Shown here piece after piece: positions 18,845 to 30,020 of a DNA stretch of 36,792 nucleotides. The notes under the pieces are model-generated. The model did not search any database and was not told the DNA's origin. It worked only from the letters and a program-made list of their open reading frames with translations. How positions within the stretch are numbered: position 1 is the first letter of the stretch; every line of letters starts with the position of its first letter. The DNA is from an uncultured Nitrosomonas sp. (lineage in GTDB: Bacteria > Pseudomonadota > Gammaproteobacteria > Burkholderiales > Nitrosomonadaceae), in NCBI GenBank assembly GCA_902826115.1, contig CADEDO010000026.1:1-36792 (forward strand), given 5' to 3'. The position numbers were made by a program, and so were the translations under genes.

Positions 18845-20851
18845 ATGCCTCAACGTACGTCTCTACTGTTTGGTGTCCATGCCCATCAACCGGTCGGCAA
18901 CTTTCCTGAAGTGCTGATGGATGCGCACTTACGTTGTTACAAGCCCTTCCTACAAGTACTGTATCGCTATCCGGATTTTCATTTCGCAGTGCATTTCTCA
19001 GGCTGGCTCCTCGATTATCTGATCGAGCATTATCCGGAAGACATGGCGTTATTGCGGGAAATGGTGCAACGCGGGCAAGTTGAGTTGTTTGGTGCAGGGG
19101 ATACCGAACCGGTGCTGGCCGTTATTCCCAATCGTGACCGAATTGGCCAGATTGAAGCTTTCTCCAACAAACTGGCCGCAAAATTAGGGCAGCGCCCGCA
19201 AGGTGCATGGCTCACCGAGCGCGTGTGGGAATCCACTGTGGTTCCTGCGCTGGCAGATTGTGGTATTCGTTATGTGATTGTGGATGACTACCATTTTCTC
19301 TGTGCCGGCAGGGCACATGCAGAATTGAATGGTTACTTTACGACCGAAGAAGACTCACGAAAACTCGATCTGTTTCCCATTTCTGAAAATTTACGTTACA
19401 AGATCCCGTTTTCTCCTGTCGATGAAACAATCGCTTATCTCGAATCCTTAGCTGACAGCACTGCATCCAATTCTCATACGGCTGCCATCTATTTTGATGA
19501 TATCGAGAAATTCGGTATCTGGCCGGAAACTTACCAGTGGGTGTATGAGAAAGGCTGGCTTGAACAATTTATCCAAGCCGTACTCGCATCCACCAAAATT
19601 TCCCCCCAGCACTACAGCGCCTATCACGCCACCGAGAAAACCCGCGGAATCGTCTATCTACCCACTGTTTCGTATATTGAAATGAACGAATGGACGCTGC
19701 CTGCACCATCTGCCAACACCTATGCCGATTTGGTGCAACAAGCCAAATCCAGCGGCTGGTACGAACATAAGAAAGCTTTTTTACGCGGCGGTATCTGGAA
19801 AAACTTCTTCTCGCGTTATCCTGAATCCAATTGGATGCATAAACGCATGTTGGGATTGTCTTCACGCTTGGCCAAGTTACCGGAAAAACAACGATCTCAT
19901 GCCATGCAGCAAAAACTTTATGAATCTCAAGCCAATGATGCTTACTGGCACGGTTTGTTCGGCGGCTTGTATCTCCCACATTTGCGGCGCGCCGTATACC
20001 GGGCGCTTGTTGAACTGGAAGCACTATTGGATCAATGCGCTCCACGCTCTGCCACGCTGATCGAAGATACCGATCTGGATGGCGTGGAAGAAGTTTATCA
20101 ACACAATGGCATTCTGCAAGCCATCATCAAACTGGATAGCTTCGCCAGCATTTGCGAATTGGATGCCTATCAGCTCAACCATAATTTCGGCGATACCTTG
20201 CGCTGCCAAGTAGAGCATTATTACCAAAAAATGCAACTCGGCGCACACTCTCCACCCAGCCATGAAACAACCGGCATTGCATCCGCACATGACAGAATCA
20301 GTTATAAGCATCAGATCGCAGCCGAGGATACAGAAGCGGACGATCACCCAAGAAGCCTGTTTGTCGATCGTCTGGATGGCGAATTTATCGTTTATCAGCA
20401 CGAATCACCAACGGTTGAAAACAACAGCTTCCGCTCAGACCATACACTGTTTCCAATAAGAAAGAATATCTCACTTGAGCAGAATCGATTACATGTTGAT
20501 TATCATTTTTCTGATCAAATGAAACAGATATTCACAACCGAAATTAATCTTGCCATGCCGAGTTGCGATGGCATGGGAGGTCGCTATGTTTATCAGGGCA
20601 AAATCCCCGGAGGTTTCGGTCAATTACTTGAGCTCAACCACCTGACCGAAATCATATTGGATGATGATACGCTAGGAGGAAGTGTCGTGCTGAGAACTTC
20701 ATCTCCTGTAACATTACGCGCATATCCTCATTATTCAGTATCACAATCTGAAAGCGGGTTTGAGAAAATCATGCAAGCGGTGACATTGCAAGTGGAATGT
20801 CCAACACCGGCTCAGGGATTAAATATCACGCTGGAGATCAATGCAAGATAA
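18845..20851 (+). CDS. GH57 4-alpha-glucanotransferase / alpha-amylase with DUF1925-DUF1926 tail
   Basis: 668 residues matching the Thermococcus litoralis type GH57 4-alpha-glucanotransferase. The sequence begins 'LLFGVHAHQPVGNF', followed by 'VELFGAGDTEPVL'. The nucleophile E125 lies in GAWLTERVWES. The acid/base aspartate is D218 or D219 in YFDDIEKFGIWP; the corresponding archaeal residues lie at very similar positions. The C-terminal half corresponds to the DUF1925 and DUF1926 beta-domains. It would transfer maltosyl or longer alpha-1,4 segments between dextrins, the job MalQ does elsewhere. There is no signal peptide. AGGA nine bases before the ATG gives the start. The gap of 97 bp from the preceding GH57 gene shows no terminator, so cotranscription is likely. 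Confidence 0.92.
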   Translation: MPQRTSLLFGVHAHQPVGNFPEVLMDAHLRCYKPFLQVLYRYPDFHFAVHFSGWLLDYLIEHYPEDMALLREMVQRGQVELFGAGDTEPVLAVIPNRDRIGQIEAFSNKLAAKLGQRPQGAWLTERVWESTVVPALADCGIRYVIVDDYHFLCAGRAHAELNGYFTTEEDSRKLDLFPISENLRYKIPFSPVDETIAYLESLADSTASNSHTAAIYFDDIEKFGIWPETYQWVYEKGWLEQFIQAVLASTKISPQHYSAYHATEKTRGIVYLPTVSYIEMNEWTLPAPSANTYADLVQQAKSSGWYEHKKAFLRGGIWKNFFSRYPESNWMHKRMLGLSSRLAKLPEKQRSHAMQQKLYESQANDAYWHGLFGGLYLPHLRRAVYRALVELEALLDQCAPRSATLIEDTDLDGVEEVYQHNGILQAIIKLDSFASICELDAYQLNHNFGDTLRCQVEHYYQKMQLGAHSPPSHETTGIASAHDRISYKHQIAAEDTEADDHPRSLFVDRLDGEFIVYQHESPTVENNSFRSDHTLFPIRKNISLEQNRLHVDYHFSDQMKQIFTTEINLAMPSCDGMGGRYVYQGKIPGGFGQLLELNHLTEIILDDDTLGGSVVLRTSSPVTLRAYPHYSVSQSESGFEKIMQAVTLQVECPTPAQGLNITLEINAR

Positions 20852-20967
20852 AGTACTTAATAACGCATTGATTCGCTCTAATTGATGAAATTGCTGACCC
20901 AAGGATTGGCTACTGTTCTCCCAGATAATCATTTAATTCATATTAATCAGTGACTCAAACAACCCCT

Positions 20968-22602
20968 ATGTCATCACTTACCCAATCACCGGTTTGGTCG
21001 GCATTACAGGCACATCATCCTGTTATGGCTAAGCAGCATTTACGCGCATTATTTCAGAAAGATTCGCAACGCTTTGATCAATTTTCCTTAATCTTTAATG
21101 ATATTTTGTTGGATTACTCCAAGCAGCCGGTCAATGGAGAGACTATCCAGTTGCTGATAGCACTCGCTCAACAACAAAGATTGGAAGATTGGATAGCACG
21201 CATGTTCGCAGGAGAAAAAATCAATTCAACCGAACATCGCGCGGCATTACATATTGCACTCCGCAGCGAGCATTCGGTCAAGGTGGATGACATAGATGTC
21301 ATGCCCGACATCCAGCGGGTATTAGCGCAGATGGAACGCTTTTCGAATGCCATACACAGTGGCACGCGCACAGGTTATACGGGCAAGCATTTCACAGACA
21401 TCGTCAATATTGGCATTGGCGGCTCGGACCTGGGTCCGGTGATGGTCACCGAAGCACTCAAACCCTATGGTTTAGCAGGCATTACCCCTCACTTTGTTTC
21501 CAACATTGATGGGGCGCATTTATCGGCAATCTTGCAAAGACTTGATCCGGCTACCACCTTATTTGTCATTGCCTCCAAAACATTCACCACTCAGGAAACA
21601 CTGACCAATGCCCGCTCCGCGCGCGAGTGGTTTCTCGCTCAAGGTGGCCGTGAACAAGACATTGCCCGTCATTTCGTTGCCGTCTCCACCCATCGTGCTG
21701 CAGTAGAACAATTCGGCATCAATCCTGACAATATGTTTGAGTTCTGGGATTGGGTTGGCGGACGCTACTCGTTGTGGTCGGCGATTGGTTTACCCATTGC
21801 CTTGGCACTCGGCATGGATAATTTTTATTCACTGCTGGCTGGTGCAAGAGCCATGGATCAACATTTTTCCACAGCGCCGCTGGCACAAAATATGCCGGTC
21901 ATTCTTGGCTTGCTGGGTATCTGGCAAATCAACTTTTGCGGCGCATCATCCCGCGCAGTCCTGCCCTATGATCAGTCCATGCACCGTTTTTCGGCTTATT
22001 TGCAGCAACTGGAAATGGAAAGTAATGGCAAACGCATCACTCGCAATGGTGAAGTTGTCGATTATGCAACCGGGGAAATCGTTTGGGGTGAGCCAGGGAC
22101 CAATGGTCAGCACGCTTTCTATCAACTACTGCACCAAGGAACACAAACTTTTTCAGCCGATTTCTTGGCGCCATGTCAAAGCCACTATCCGATCGGCAAT
22201 CATCATCGTTTGCTATTGGCCAATTTCTTTGCGCAAACGGAAGCATTGATGATGGGCAAAAATGAACAGGAAGTACGTGCTGAATTGACCTCAAAAGGAA
22301 TGAGCGGTGAAGCCCTGGAAAAACTATTGCCTCATAAAATCTTCCCTGGAAACCGTTCGACCACTTCTATTTTGTTTAAAAAGCTGGATCCTCAAACCCT
22401 GGGTTCTCTGATAGCCCTATATGAACACAAAGTATTTGTGCAAAGTGTAATCTGGAATATCAATCCTTTTGATCAGTGGGGAGTAGAGCTAGGCAAAGAG
22501 TTGGCGGGGAAAATAATGCCCGAATTGCAGCAGAATGCTTTAGTCACGTCCCATGACGCTTCTACCAATGGGTTGATCAATTATTTCAAGGCCCATCAGT
22601 AA
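20968..22602 (+). CDS. pgi: Glucose-6-phosphate isomerase
   Basis: 544 residues from the ATG at 20968. Family motifs are '[18 protein letters not shown]', the sugar-phosphate loop '[13 protein letters not shown]', catalytic glutamate in 'EMESNGKRI', the histidine in '[18 protein letters not shown]', and the terminal lysine region '[10 protein letters not shown]'. It interconverts fructose-6-phosphate and glucose-6-phosphate. An in-frame GTG at 20950 would add six residues; I prefer 20968 because the distance from start to the conserved 'W.AL..H' then matches E. coli Pgi. Neither has a ribosome-binding site. Its place inside the glycogen run, ten bases before glgA, ties carbon from gluconeogenesis or CO2 fixation to glycogen synthesis. 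Confidence 0.95.
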   Translation: MSSLTQSPVWSALQAHHPVMAKQHLRALFQKDSQRFDQFSLIFNDILLDYSKQPVNGETIQLLIALAQQQRLEDWIARMFAGEKINSTEHRAALHIALRSEHSVKVDDIDVMPDIQRVLAQMERFSNAIHSGTRTGYTGKHFTDIVNIGIGGSDLGPVMVTEALKPYGLAGITPHFVSNIDGAHLSAILQRLDPATTLFVIASKTFTTQETLTNARSAREWFLAQGGREQDIARHFVAVSTHRAAVEQFGINPDNMFEFWDWVGGRYSLWSAIGLPIALALGMDNFYSLLAGARAMDQHFSTAPLAQNMPVILGLLGIWQINFCGASSRAVLPYDQSMHRFSAYLQQLEMESNGKRITRNGEVVDYATGEIVWGEPGTNGQHAFYQLLHQGTQTFSADFLAPCQSHYPIGNHHRLLLANFFAQTEALMMGKNEQEVRAELTSKGMSGEALEKLLPHKIFPGNRSTTSILFKKLDPQTLGSLIALYEHKVFVQSVIWNINPFDQWGVELGKELAGKIMPELQQNALVTSHDASTNGLINYFKAHQ

Positions 22603-22612
22603 CCATACCGCC

Positions 22613-24088
22613 ATGCCTTCATCTCAAGAACTGCGTGTTCTATTCATCACGCCTGAAGTTTTTCCGCTCTGCAAAACCGGTGGTCTGGGCGATGTGAGTG
22701 CAGCATTACCCATCGCATTACGGTCGCTGCAAATCGATGTACGGCTTCTATTGCCGGGCTATCCACAGGTTCTGGCGGGTGTGAAATATAAATCCAAGGT
22801 AGCCGAATTCAATGAATTACCACAATTTCCACCCGCCACATTACTCTCAGCGCGATTATCACTGAGCAAATCCGAACACATCCCGGTTTTTGTTATCGAC
22901 TGTCCAGGGCTCTATCACCGCGAAGGCGGCCCCTACATGGATGCGCTCGGGCGTGATTGGCCGGATAATGCATTGCGCTTCGGCTTGCTCTCAAAAATTG
23001 GCGCAATCCTGTCCAGCGATGCCAGTCCAATTGCCTGGCAACCGCACATTGCCCATTGCAATGATTGGCAAAGCGGCTTGACTCCTGCTTATTTGCACTA
23101 TCATGCGGGGAAAAAAGCGGCTACCGTAATGACAATCCATAATCTCGCATTTCAAGGCATATTCCCTCCCGGCAGCGTTGTGCAATTGGGGCTACCACCG
23201 GATAGCTTTGACATCAATGGAGTCGAGTATTATGGCAACCTGTCCTTTCTCAAGGCCGGACTCTACCATACTGACCACATCACAACAGTCAGCCCCAATT
23301 ACGCAGAGGAAATTCAGACAGAATCACTAGGCTTTGGTCTGCAAGGTTTGCTGGCAGGACGCCGCCAGCATATTACCGGCATTCTCAATGGAATATCTAC
23401 CAGCGAATGGGACCCCGCCACAGATCCTCATCTGGCAAAGAACTACACCAACAAGAAACTCTCTGATAAAGCGGTCAATAAAAGCACCCTTCAGCAACAA
23501 ATGGGATTGGCAGTCGATGCCGATATTCCATTATTCGGTATAGTCAGTCGTTTGAATCACCAAAAAGGCACTGACTTGCTGATACAAGTAGCGCCACAGA
23601 TAACAAAAATACCTGCACAACTGGTTATTCTGGGCAGCGACCATGCCGAACTGGAACACCAGTTAACCGCACTGACCCAAACCTATCCGCATGAAATAGC
23701 CGTGCGTATCGGCTTTAGCGAAGCCTTATCTCATTTGATTGAAGCTGGCGCGGATTGCTTCTTGATGCCTTCACGGTTTGAACCGTGCGGTTTGAATCAA
23801 ATGTATAGCCAGCGCTATGGTACACCGCCGATAGTGCATGCGACCGGTGGTCTGCTGGATACTGTCGTGGATTGCACGCCAATCACCCTTGCCAATGGAA
23901 GCGCGAGTGGTTTCGTGTTTTATCCCATGACGGCAGAGAATTTGTTGAACACGATAAAACGTGCAGCGACGGCTTATCATCATAAAAAAAACTGGCAGCG
24001 CTTACAGAAAAATTGTATGGCAAAGGACTTCAGTTGGCACACCAGTGCAGCGGCTTATCGAGAGATTTACTTGTCATTGCTACCTTGA
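22613..24088 (+). CDS. glgA: Glycogen synthase (ADP-glucose type, GT5)
   Basis: 491 residues. The ADP-glucose-binding motif KTGGLGDVSAALP begins at K21, the GT5 acceptor/donor regions appear at 'HCNDWQSGLTPAYL' and 'NLAFQGIFP', and the C-terminal retaining-GT motif is 'PSRFEPCGLNQMYSQRYGTPPIV'. It extends alpha-1,4-glucan from ADP-glucose. It begins ten bases after the pgi stop with no ribosome-binding site of its own, consistent with translational coupling. It is the last gene of the glgC-to-glgA run; a weak CTGAT/ATCAG stem follows the stop but there is no clear intrinsic terminator. The next 60 bases lead into an insertion-sequence remnant. Confidence 0.95.
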   Translation: MPSSQELRVLFITPEVFPLCKTGGLGDVSAALPIALRSLQIDVRLLLPGYPQVLAGVKYKSKVAEFNELPQFPPATLLSARLSLSKSEHIPVFVIDCPGLYHREGGPYMDALGRDWPDNALRFGLLSKIGAILSSDASPIAWQPHIAHCNDWQSGLTPAYLHYHAGKKAATVMTIHNLAFQGIFPPGSVVQLGLPPDSFDINGVEYYGNLSFLKAGLYHTDHITTVSPNYAEEIQTESLGFGLQGLLAGRRQHITGILNGISTSEWDPATDPHLAKNYTNKKLSDKAVNKSTLQQQMGLAVDADIPLFGIVSRLNHQKGTDLLIQVAPQITKIPAQLVILGSDHAELEHQLTALTQTYPHEIAVRIGFSEALSHLIEAGADCFLMPSRFEPCGLNQMYSQRYGTPPIVHATGGLLDTVVDCTPITLANGSASGFVFYPMTAENLLNTIKRAATAYHHKKNWQRLQKNCMAKDFSWHTSAAAYREIYLSLLP

Positions 24089-24151
24089 GTGTGCCATATG
24101 CTGATTTTCATTATCAGTCATAGTTTCCACAAAGAGAATGACTATCGATAC

Positions 24152-24449
24152 CTATTCCCGCATTAGCCGGTTACGGAACCGGCGCAAGGTGGTTTCATCC
24201 AGTATCTCATCCACCACAAGGACAATCCACAAAATTGTAGAAAATCATCCGCACACACAGTGCCTGCTCCAATGCCGCATCCGGCAAACTATGCCGCCCC
24301 AGCAATACCGCCCGCTTTCTCATAGAATCCGTCATTGCCCAATGTCTTTATCAGATCAATGATGCCTATTCCGATAACAGCAAGGAATTTAGAGGAACAA
24401 CCAGCCATGCCATATCCCCCAAGCTTTCACGCAACTCGGTATCGGTCAT
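24152..24449 (-). pseudogene. Remnant of an IS5-family transposase
   Basis: Reading the minus strand in shifting frames gives broken pieces of an IS5-type transposase N-terminal region. A piece starting MTDTELRESLGDMAWLV is followed by 'RHSLPDAALEQALCVRM'. Next come 'FYNFVDCPCGG' and, in another frame, 'DEILDETTLRRFRNRLM', which ends in a stop at 24152. The last piece is the family's typical 'DETTLCRFRNRL' motif. At least two frame changes and internal stops make it inactive, and the catalytic DDE half is missing. I see no terminal inverted repeats. It lies between glgA and the CZB gene and marks an old insertion. The 525-bp gap 24089-24613 otherwise holds only AT-rich leader sequence before the CZB gene. 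Confidence 0.6.
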
Positions 24450-24613
24450 GAAAGTTTACCTGTATCGATCTTCCTCAAACGCGGAATGGGTCTAAGCAAT
24501 CTCTTCACTAAAGATAATTCATTATTAACCGTTAATAAATAAACAGTTCTAACTTATTTGTCTAATTCAGATTAGGCATTTACCCAACTTACCACCACAT
24601 TTAGGATAAAAAT

Positions 24614-24967
24614 ATGGATCTGGATAGCGCAATTAGTAAACACTCAGAGTGGAAGGTAAAATTACGTTCTGCCATCTCCAAGCAAGAGGCAATGGATGCT
24701 ATAAGCATTGCAAAAGATAACTGTTGTGAGCTTGGTCAGTGGCTTCATGGCGAAGCAAAGGCAAAGTTTGGAAAACTCTCCAGTTATTCCGAATGTGTGA
24801 CTAAACATGCTGAGTTTCATGTAGAAGCAGGAAAAATTGCATCAGCTATTAATACAAAGAGTTTCGTCAAGGCAGAGACTATGCTCAGTCCCGGTAGTGC
24901 TTATAATACGGCATCCAACTCGGTTGGTACGGCAATCATGCGCCTCAAGAAAGAAGCTGGTATTTGA
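24614..24967 (+). CDS. Stand-alone CZB (chemoreceptor zinc-binding) domain protein
   Basis: 117 residues made up of a single CZB domain. The four zinc-ligand positions of the family are present: H10 in 'ISKHSEWK', C38 in 'CELGQWLHGE', and H65 and H69 in 'TKHAEFHVEAG'. CZB domains usually sit at the C-terminus of methyl-accepting chemotaxis proteins or diguanylate cyclases (as in DgcZ) and sense zinc or oxidants such as hypochlorite. Here there is no receptor or output domain, so it may act in trans or buffer zinc. AGGA occurs upstream in 'taggataaaaat'. It has its own AT-rich leader and no operon partner; metH converges on it 282 bp away. Confidence 0.88.
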   Translation: MDLDSAISKHSEWKVKLRSAISKQEAMDAISIAKDNCCELGQWLHGEAKAKFGKLSSYSECVTKHAEFHVEAGKIASAINTKSFVKAETMLSPGSAYNTASNSVGTAIMRLKKEAGI

Positions 24968-25249
24968 TCTGTGTTTAAAACAGCTGCGGTAGTTTCAGAA
25001 ATTTTGTATGTTGAGGTCAGATTAAAAATCTCAATTAACTGCATTGGCAAGTAAACAGATAACCGCATGAAACAACCGGATATTACTTAAAATCTTCTCG
25101 CGACTGCTTCCGCTCTTTGGTTTTCTTCTCATTCTTTGTAATAGGATTTTGAATGCTGTAACTGAACCTCCCTGCACAAGAGAAAATGAAGAAGGTGTCA
25201 TTCGTCAGTAACACTCTCTTCACTCATCAGAAAAACATCATGCAACACC

Positions 25250-28200
25250 CTAACGTTCATACGCCAGTACTGGCGCCAGCCAACGTTCGGCTTCCTCCAC
25301 CGTCCAGCCCTTGCGCCGGGCGTAATCTTCCACCTGATCTTTACCAATTTTTCCAACTGCAAAGAACGTGGATTCAGGGTGGGAAAAATAGAAACCCGAT
25401 ACGGCTGCAGTCGGTACCATGGCAAACGATTCGGTAATAATGATGCCAGCGTTTTCGGTGGCATTCAGCACCGCAAACAATGGGCCTTTCTCAGTATGAT
25501 CAGGGCAAGCGGGATAACCTGGTGCCGGACGAATACCGCTATATTCTTCGTTGATCAGTTGCTCGTTACTCAAGGTTTCATCTTTGGCATAACCCCAGAA
25601 TTCGCGTCGTACCCGTGCGTGCATGTGCTCGGCAAACGCTTCTGCCAGACGGTCCGCCAAGGCTTTGAGAACAATGGCGCTGTAATCATCGTTGCCATCT
25701 TCGAAAGCTTTGACGCGCTCATCAATGCCAAATCCGGCACCCACTGCAAACAGACCAATCGTATCCTTGACGCCGGTTTCCTTGGGTGCGATGAAGTCAG
25801 ACAGGCAGCGGTTGGGCTTTCCCGTCGGTTTCTGATCCTGTTGGCGCAAACAATGATACGTCATGGCTAATTTACTGCGCGTTTGATCGGTGTAGATTTC
25901 AATGTCATCCCCGACGGAATTGGCCGGAAATAAACCGATCACCGCGTTGGCGCTCAGCCATTTCTGCTCGACGATCTTCTTCAGCATCGTCTGCGCATCG
26001 CGGAATAGTTGGCTGGCTGTTTCGCCGACCACTTCATCCTGCAGAATATCCGGATAGCGTCCAGCCAATTCCCAAGCCTGGAAAAAAGGTGTCCAGTCGA
26101 TATAGGGAACGATCTTTTCCAATGGGTAATTATTCAGCGTGCGGATACCGATCAATTCGGGTTGATATGGCTGGTAATTTGCCCAATCGGTCTGGTAGGC
26201 ATTGGCGCGCGCATCAGCCAGCGTCAGCAGTTTTGCCGGTCCTTTCTTGTTTTTGTGCTGCGCGCGCACTTTTTCGTATTCATCTTTGATTTCCTGTGCG
26301 TAATTTGCCTGCAAATCCTCCGACAGCAAATTACTGCATACGCCTACTGCGCGACTGGCATCCGGCACCCATACCGTTGTGCCTTCATAGTGCGGCGCAA
26401 TTTTGACCGCCGTATGTACCCGCGAAGTGGTTGCGCCACCGATCAGCAGTGGAATGGTAAAGCCCTCGCGCTGCATTTCTTTGGCCACATGCGCCATTTC
26501 CTCCAGCGAAGGCGTGATTAATCCTGACAAACCGATAATATCCGCCTTCTCACGCCGCGCCATATCGAGAATCTGCGCACTCGGCACCATGACGCCCATG
26601 TTGATCACTTCGTAATTGTTACACTGCAGAACAACCGTCACGATATTCTTACCAATATCATGCACATCACCCTTGACGGTGGCGATGACAATTTTTCCTT
26701 TAGGCTTATTGTCGCCGGATAATTTCTTTTCAGCTTCGATAAAAGGCAATAAGTGCGCCACTGCTTGCTTCATGACACGCGCTGATTTAACCACTTGCGG
26801 CAAAAACATTTTACCCGCGCCAAACAGGTCACCGACGACACTCATGCCTTCCATCAACGGTCCTTCAATCACTTGGATCGGGCGTCCGCCTTTCTTTTCA
26901 ATCTCGACACGCATGGCTTCAGTATCTTCCACGATAAAAGTGGAAATGCCTCTGACCAGTGCATGCGTCAGCCGCTGTTGCAGCGGCTCTTCGCGCCACG
27001 CCAGGTCTTCAACCTGTTCTTTTTTCTTGCCCTTGAAGTTTTCCGCATACTCAACCAGAAGCTCGGTGGCATCCGAGCGTCGGTTCAAAATGACGTCCTC
27101 GACTTTTTCCAGCAATTCTGCGGGAATATCCGAATAGACACCCAATTGCCCGGCGTTCACAATCCCCATGGTCATACCGGCCTTGATCGCGTGGTACAGG
27201 AATGCCGTATGAATGGCTTCGCGAATGGGTTCGTTACCACGGAAGGAAAAAGAAACATTGGATACCCCGCCGCTCACTTTGGCATATGGCAAGGTTTTTT
27301 TGATGATGTGAGTGGCCTCGATAAAATCGACGCCATAGTTATTATGTTCTTCAATTCCCGTGGCAATGGCGAAAATATTCGGATCAAAAATAATATCTTC
27401 GGGCGGAAAACCGACTTGATCCACCAACAAACGATAACTACGCGTGCAAATATCCACTTTGCGTTGCAAAGTATCGGCCTGGCCTTGTTCGTCAAAAGCC
27501 ATCACAATCACCGCTGCGCCATAGCGACGCGCCAATCTGGCATGCTTGATGAACTCCTCTTCGCCTTCCTTCATGCTGATCGAGTTGATCACGGATTTAC
27601 CTTGCACGCACTTCAAGCCGGCTTCAATCACAGTCCATTTGCTGGAATCCAGCATGATGGGTACTTTGCAGATATCCGGCTCGGCGGCTACCAGATTCAG
27701 GAAAGTCACCATGGCCTTTTGTGAATCCAACATGGCTTCATCCATGTTGATATCGATAATCTGCGCACCATTCTCCACCTGGCTGCGCGCCACATTCAAA
27801 GCTTCTGCATAATCATCGCTCAATATCAGACGGGCGAACGCTCGGGAGCCGGTGACATTGGTACGTTCACCGACATTCACAAACAATGAATCATCGCCAA
27901 TATTCAAGGGCTCCAAACCGGACAGGCGCAATTTTTTGGGGATATCAGGTATTTTACGCGGAGCGATGTCAGCAACAGCTTGGGCGATTGCCTTGATATG
28001 CGCCGGTGTCGTGCCACAACAGCCGCCCACAATATTGACAAAGCCGGATTGTGCGAATCCTTTGATTTGGTTTGCGGTATATTCCGGCGATTCGTCGTAA
28101 CCGGTTTCAGACAGCGGATTAGGCAAGCCAGCATTGGGATGCACACTGGTATATACATTCGCCACGCTAGCCAGTTCTTCGATATACGGGCGCATTAACT

Positions 28201-28960
28201 CCGCCCCCAAAGCACAGTTAATGCCGACAGAGAGCGGTCGAGTATGGCTGATCGAGTTCCAGAATGCTTCCGGCGTTTGTCCGGAAAGCGTACGGCCGGA
28301 TGCATCGGTAATCGTGACCGAAATCATGATCGGCAAGCAAATGCCATGATCTTCGAAAAATTGATCGATGGCAAACAACGCTGCTTTGGCATTGAGCGAA
28401 TCGAAAATGGTCTCGACCAGCAAAATATCGACGCCACCATCCACCAATCCGCGAATCGACTCTGTGTAATCAGTCACTAATTGATCATAGGTAATACCGC
28501 GAAATCCCGGATCGTTGACATCGGGAGAAATGGATGCTGTTTTGGTGGTCGGTCCGATCACGCCGGCTACAAAACGCGGTTTTTCAGGTGTTTTTGCTTC
28601 ATAGCTCTGCGCAGCTTCACGCGCCAATTTGGCTGCAGAGCAATTCAACTCGTACACCAGATCCTGCATATGATAATCCGCCATCGAAGGCGCATTGGAA
28701 TTGAAGGTGTTGGTTTCGATGATATCTGCACCCGCTTCCAGATAGCCGACATGAATCGAACGAATGATTTCTGGCTGTGTAAGTGTCAGCAAATCATTGT
28801 TGCCTCTCAAGTCATGTGGAAAATCGGCAAAGCGTTGGCCGCGAAAATCGGCTTCTTGCAGTTTAAATGTCTGAATCATCGTACCCATCGCGCCATCAAG
28901 AATCAGGATGCGTTGGGCAAACAGGTTTTCCAATAAAGTCGTGCGGGGATTTTTATTCAT
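25250..28960 (-). CDS. metH: Cobalamin-dependent methionine synthase
   Basis: 1236 residues with the full four-module MetH layout. The homocysteine-binding barrel has zinc cysteines C249 ('INCALG') and C314/C315 ('[11 protein letters not shown]'). The pterin-binding barrel begins at '[15 protein letters not shown]' near residue 362, and the B12-binding module has [10 protein letters not shown] with axial H767. The C-terminal activation domain ('[15 protein letters not shown]') binds S-adenosylmethionine. The enzyme moves the methyl group from methyltetrahydrofolate to homocysteine. A minus-strand TATAAT at 28998-29003 is a possible -10 box. Only 100 bp separate it from the upstream gene, with no room for or sign of a B12 riboswitch. 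No ribosome-binding site is obvious before ATG 28960. Confidence 0.97.
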   Translation of the reverse strand: MNKNPRTTLLENLFAQRILILDGAMGTMIQTFKLQEADFRGQRFADFPHDLRGNNDLLTLTQPEIIRSIHVGYLEAGADIIETNTFNSNAPSMADYHMQDLVYELNCSAAKLAREAAQSYEAKTPEKPRFVAGVIGPTTKTASISPDVNDPGFRGITYDQLVTDYTESIRGLVDGGVDILLVETIFDSLNAKAALFAIDQFFEDHGICLPIMISVTITDASGRTLSGQTPEAFWNSISHTRPLSVGINCALGAELMRPYIEELASVANVYTSVHPNAGLPNPLSETGYDESPEYTANQIKGFAQSGFVNIVGGCCGTTPAHIKAIAQAVADIAPRKIPDIPKKLRLSGLEPLNIGDDSLFVNVGERTNVTGSRAFARLILSDDYAEALNVARSQVENGAQIIDINMDEAMLDSQKAMVTFLNLVAAEPDICKVPIMLDSSKWTVIEAGLKCVQGKSVINSISMKEGEEEFIKHARLARRYGAAVIVMAFDEQGQADTLQRKVDICTRSYRLLVDQVGFPPEDIIFDPNIFAIATGIEEHNNYGVDFIEATHIIKKTLPYAKVSGGVSNVSFSFRGNEPIREAIHTAFLYHAIKAGMTMGIVNAGQLGVYSDIPAELLEKVEDVILNRRSDATELLVEYAENFKGKKKEQVEDLAWREEPLQQRLTHALVRGISTFIVEDTEAMRVEIEKKGGRPIQVIEGPLMEGMSVVGDLFGAGKMFLPQVVKSARVMKQAVAHLLPFIEAEKKLSGDNKPKGKIVIATVKGDVHDIGKNIVTVVLQCNNYEVINMGVMVPSAQILDMARREKADIIGLSGLITPSLEEMAHVAKEMQREGFTIPLLIGGATTSRVHTAVKIAPHYEGTTVWVPDASRAVGVCSNLLSEDLQANYAQEIKDEYEKVRAQHKNKKGPAKLLTLADARANAYQTDWANYQPYQPELIGIRTLNNYPLEKIVPYIDWTPFFQAWELAGRYPDILQDEVVGETASQLFRDAQTMLKKIVEQKWLSANAVIGLFPANSVGDDIEIYTDQTRSKLAMTYHCLRQQDQKPTGKPNRCLSDFIAPKETGVKDTIGLFAVGAGFGIDERVKAFEDGNDDYSAIVLKALADRLAEAFAEHMHARVRREFWGYAKDETLSNEQLINEEYSGIRPAPGYPACPDHTEKGPLFAVLNATENAGIIITESFAMVPTAAVSGFYFSHPESTFFAVGKIGKDQVEDYARRKGWTVEEAERWLAPVLAYER

Positions 28961-29060
28961 TGATGGAAACAGGCTTTAAAAAAGATAGGAATAGATTATT
29001 ATACCTCACCTCTTGATCGCTACCGCGGTTTAGCTATGCATGTCAACAACAATTCGCGGA

Positions 29061-29909
29061 CTAGAGGTATAGCAACTGCAGTCGATAACCCAGCGCATTC
29101 AGATTGCTGCTGTCAAAATCCAATTTAATCTCAATCTCGTGCATCGATTCAAAAAACGCTAGCATTGCATTGTCTGCCTGCAGATAATCTTGAGGAATAA
29201 AAATGCGACTGGCGATTAACTGATTCTGCTCATCCAGCAATGAAAGTTGAATGGCCGGCAATGCTTGAGGAAATGGCGCATGATTACGCAAAGTAGCGAC
29301 TAAAGTCGTAACCTCTCCCTGCCGGACTGGTTTCTTCTGCAACTCTGAGGACTCGATACCCAATTGATTGATGTCCTGAGGATAGGGAACTGTGCATGCC
29401 ATCATTGCACAATAACGTTCCAGATAAGGTCTGCTTGCAGGGGCGATGATCGTCAGTTCCGTACGATAGCTATGCGCTATCTGCCCAATCAGCAACAGCA
29501 GTAAAAAGACACTCGCCAGCGCCCATCTACTCCAGGATGGATCAGCTGGCTTTTCCTCATCAAAGAAAGTTTTAGAGGTTTCAAAATGATCCACATCTTC
29601 AATGTCTTTTTGATTCCAATCAGAGTCAATCTTCGGCGCCGGCTCGTCATTGGCGTGGGTCATTCCCGCCAGATTTTCTGCTGAGAATACTTGCTCATGG
29701 ATTGAATGCGCTTCGGGTTGATGCTGTGGCTGTTCATGACTCCGGGTAGGATATTCGATTTCTGATTCATTAACGGTAATCAGTGTGGCAAAACCGTTGA
29801 ACAAGCGATGGCACCGCCCGCAGCGCACTTCACCGCTATGGGCTTGTAATTGGACGGCATTCACGCGAAAGGTAGTGCCACAACCAGGACAGAGAGTCAC
29901 TAGCGCCAT
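29061..29909 (-). CDS. Zinc-ribbon / DUF3426 membrane protein
   Basis: 282 residues. An MJ0042-type zinc ribbon occupies the N-terminus, with cysteines C7, C10, C30 and C33 (CPGC and CGRC). A low-complexity acidic linker follows, then one membrane helix at about residues 129-146 (WALASVFLLLLLIGQIA). The C-terminal DUF3426 domain, predicted outside the cytoplasm, is beta-rich ('LVATLRNHAPFPQALPAIQLSLLD'). Its function is unknown. In betaproteobacteria it commonly follows prmA, as here (111 bp), and the pair is conserved with accBC. GGAG seven bases before ATG 29909 supports the start. Confidence 0.9.
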   Translation of the reverse strand: MALVTLCPGCGTTFRVNAVQLQAHSGEVRCGRCHRLFNGFATLITVNESEIEYPTRSHEQPQHQPEAHSIHEQVFSAENLAGMTHANDEPAPKIDSDWNQKDIEDVDHFETSKTFFDEEKPADPSWSRWALASVFLLLLLIGQIAHSYRTELTIIAPASRPYLERYCAMMACTVPYPQDINQLGIESSELQKKPVRQGEVTTLVATLRNHAPFPQALPAIQLSLLDEQNQLIASRIFIPQDYLQADNAMLAFFESMHEIEIKLDFDSSNLNALGYRLQLLYL

Positions 29910-30020
29910 ACTCTACTCCATGTTTTTCATCGCATTGGGATCAATGATTCATTAACTGAGCGCGAGGTGGATTCAACCCGTTGATATCCGCTGACAATTC
30001 TTGCCAAGGTAAACATTATT

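Noticed and set aside
26009..27724. Long plus-strand open frames (170 to 309 codons) inside metH
   Set aside because: They are antisense to a complete, well-conserved methionine synthase and follow from its codon usage.
28961..29060. B12 riboswitch in front of metH
   Set aside because: Only 100 bp are available and no B12-box-like sequence or extended structure is present; a TATAAT box is the only notable signal.
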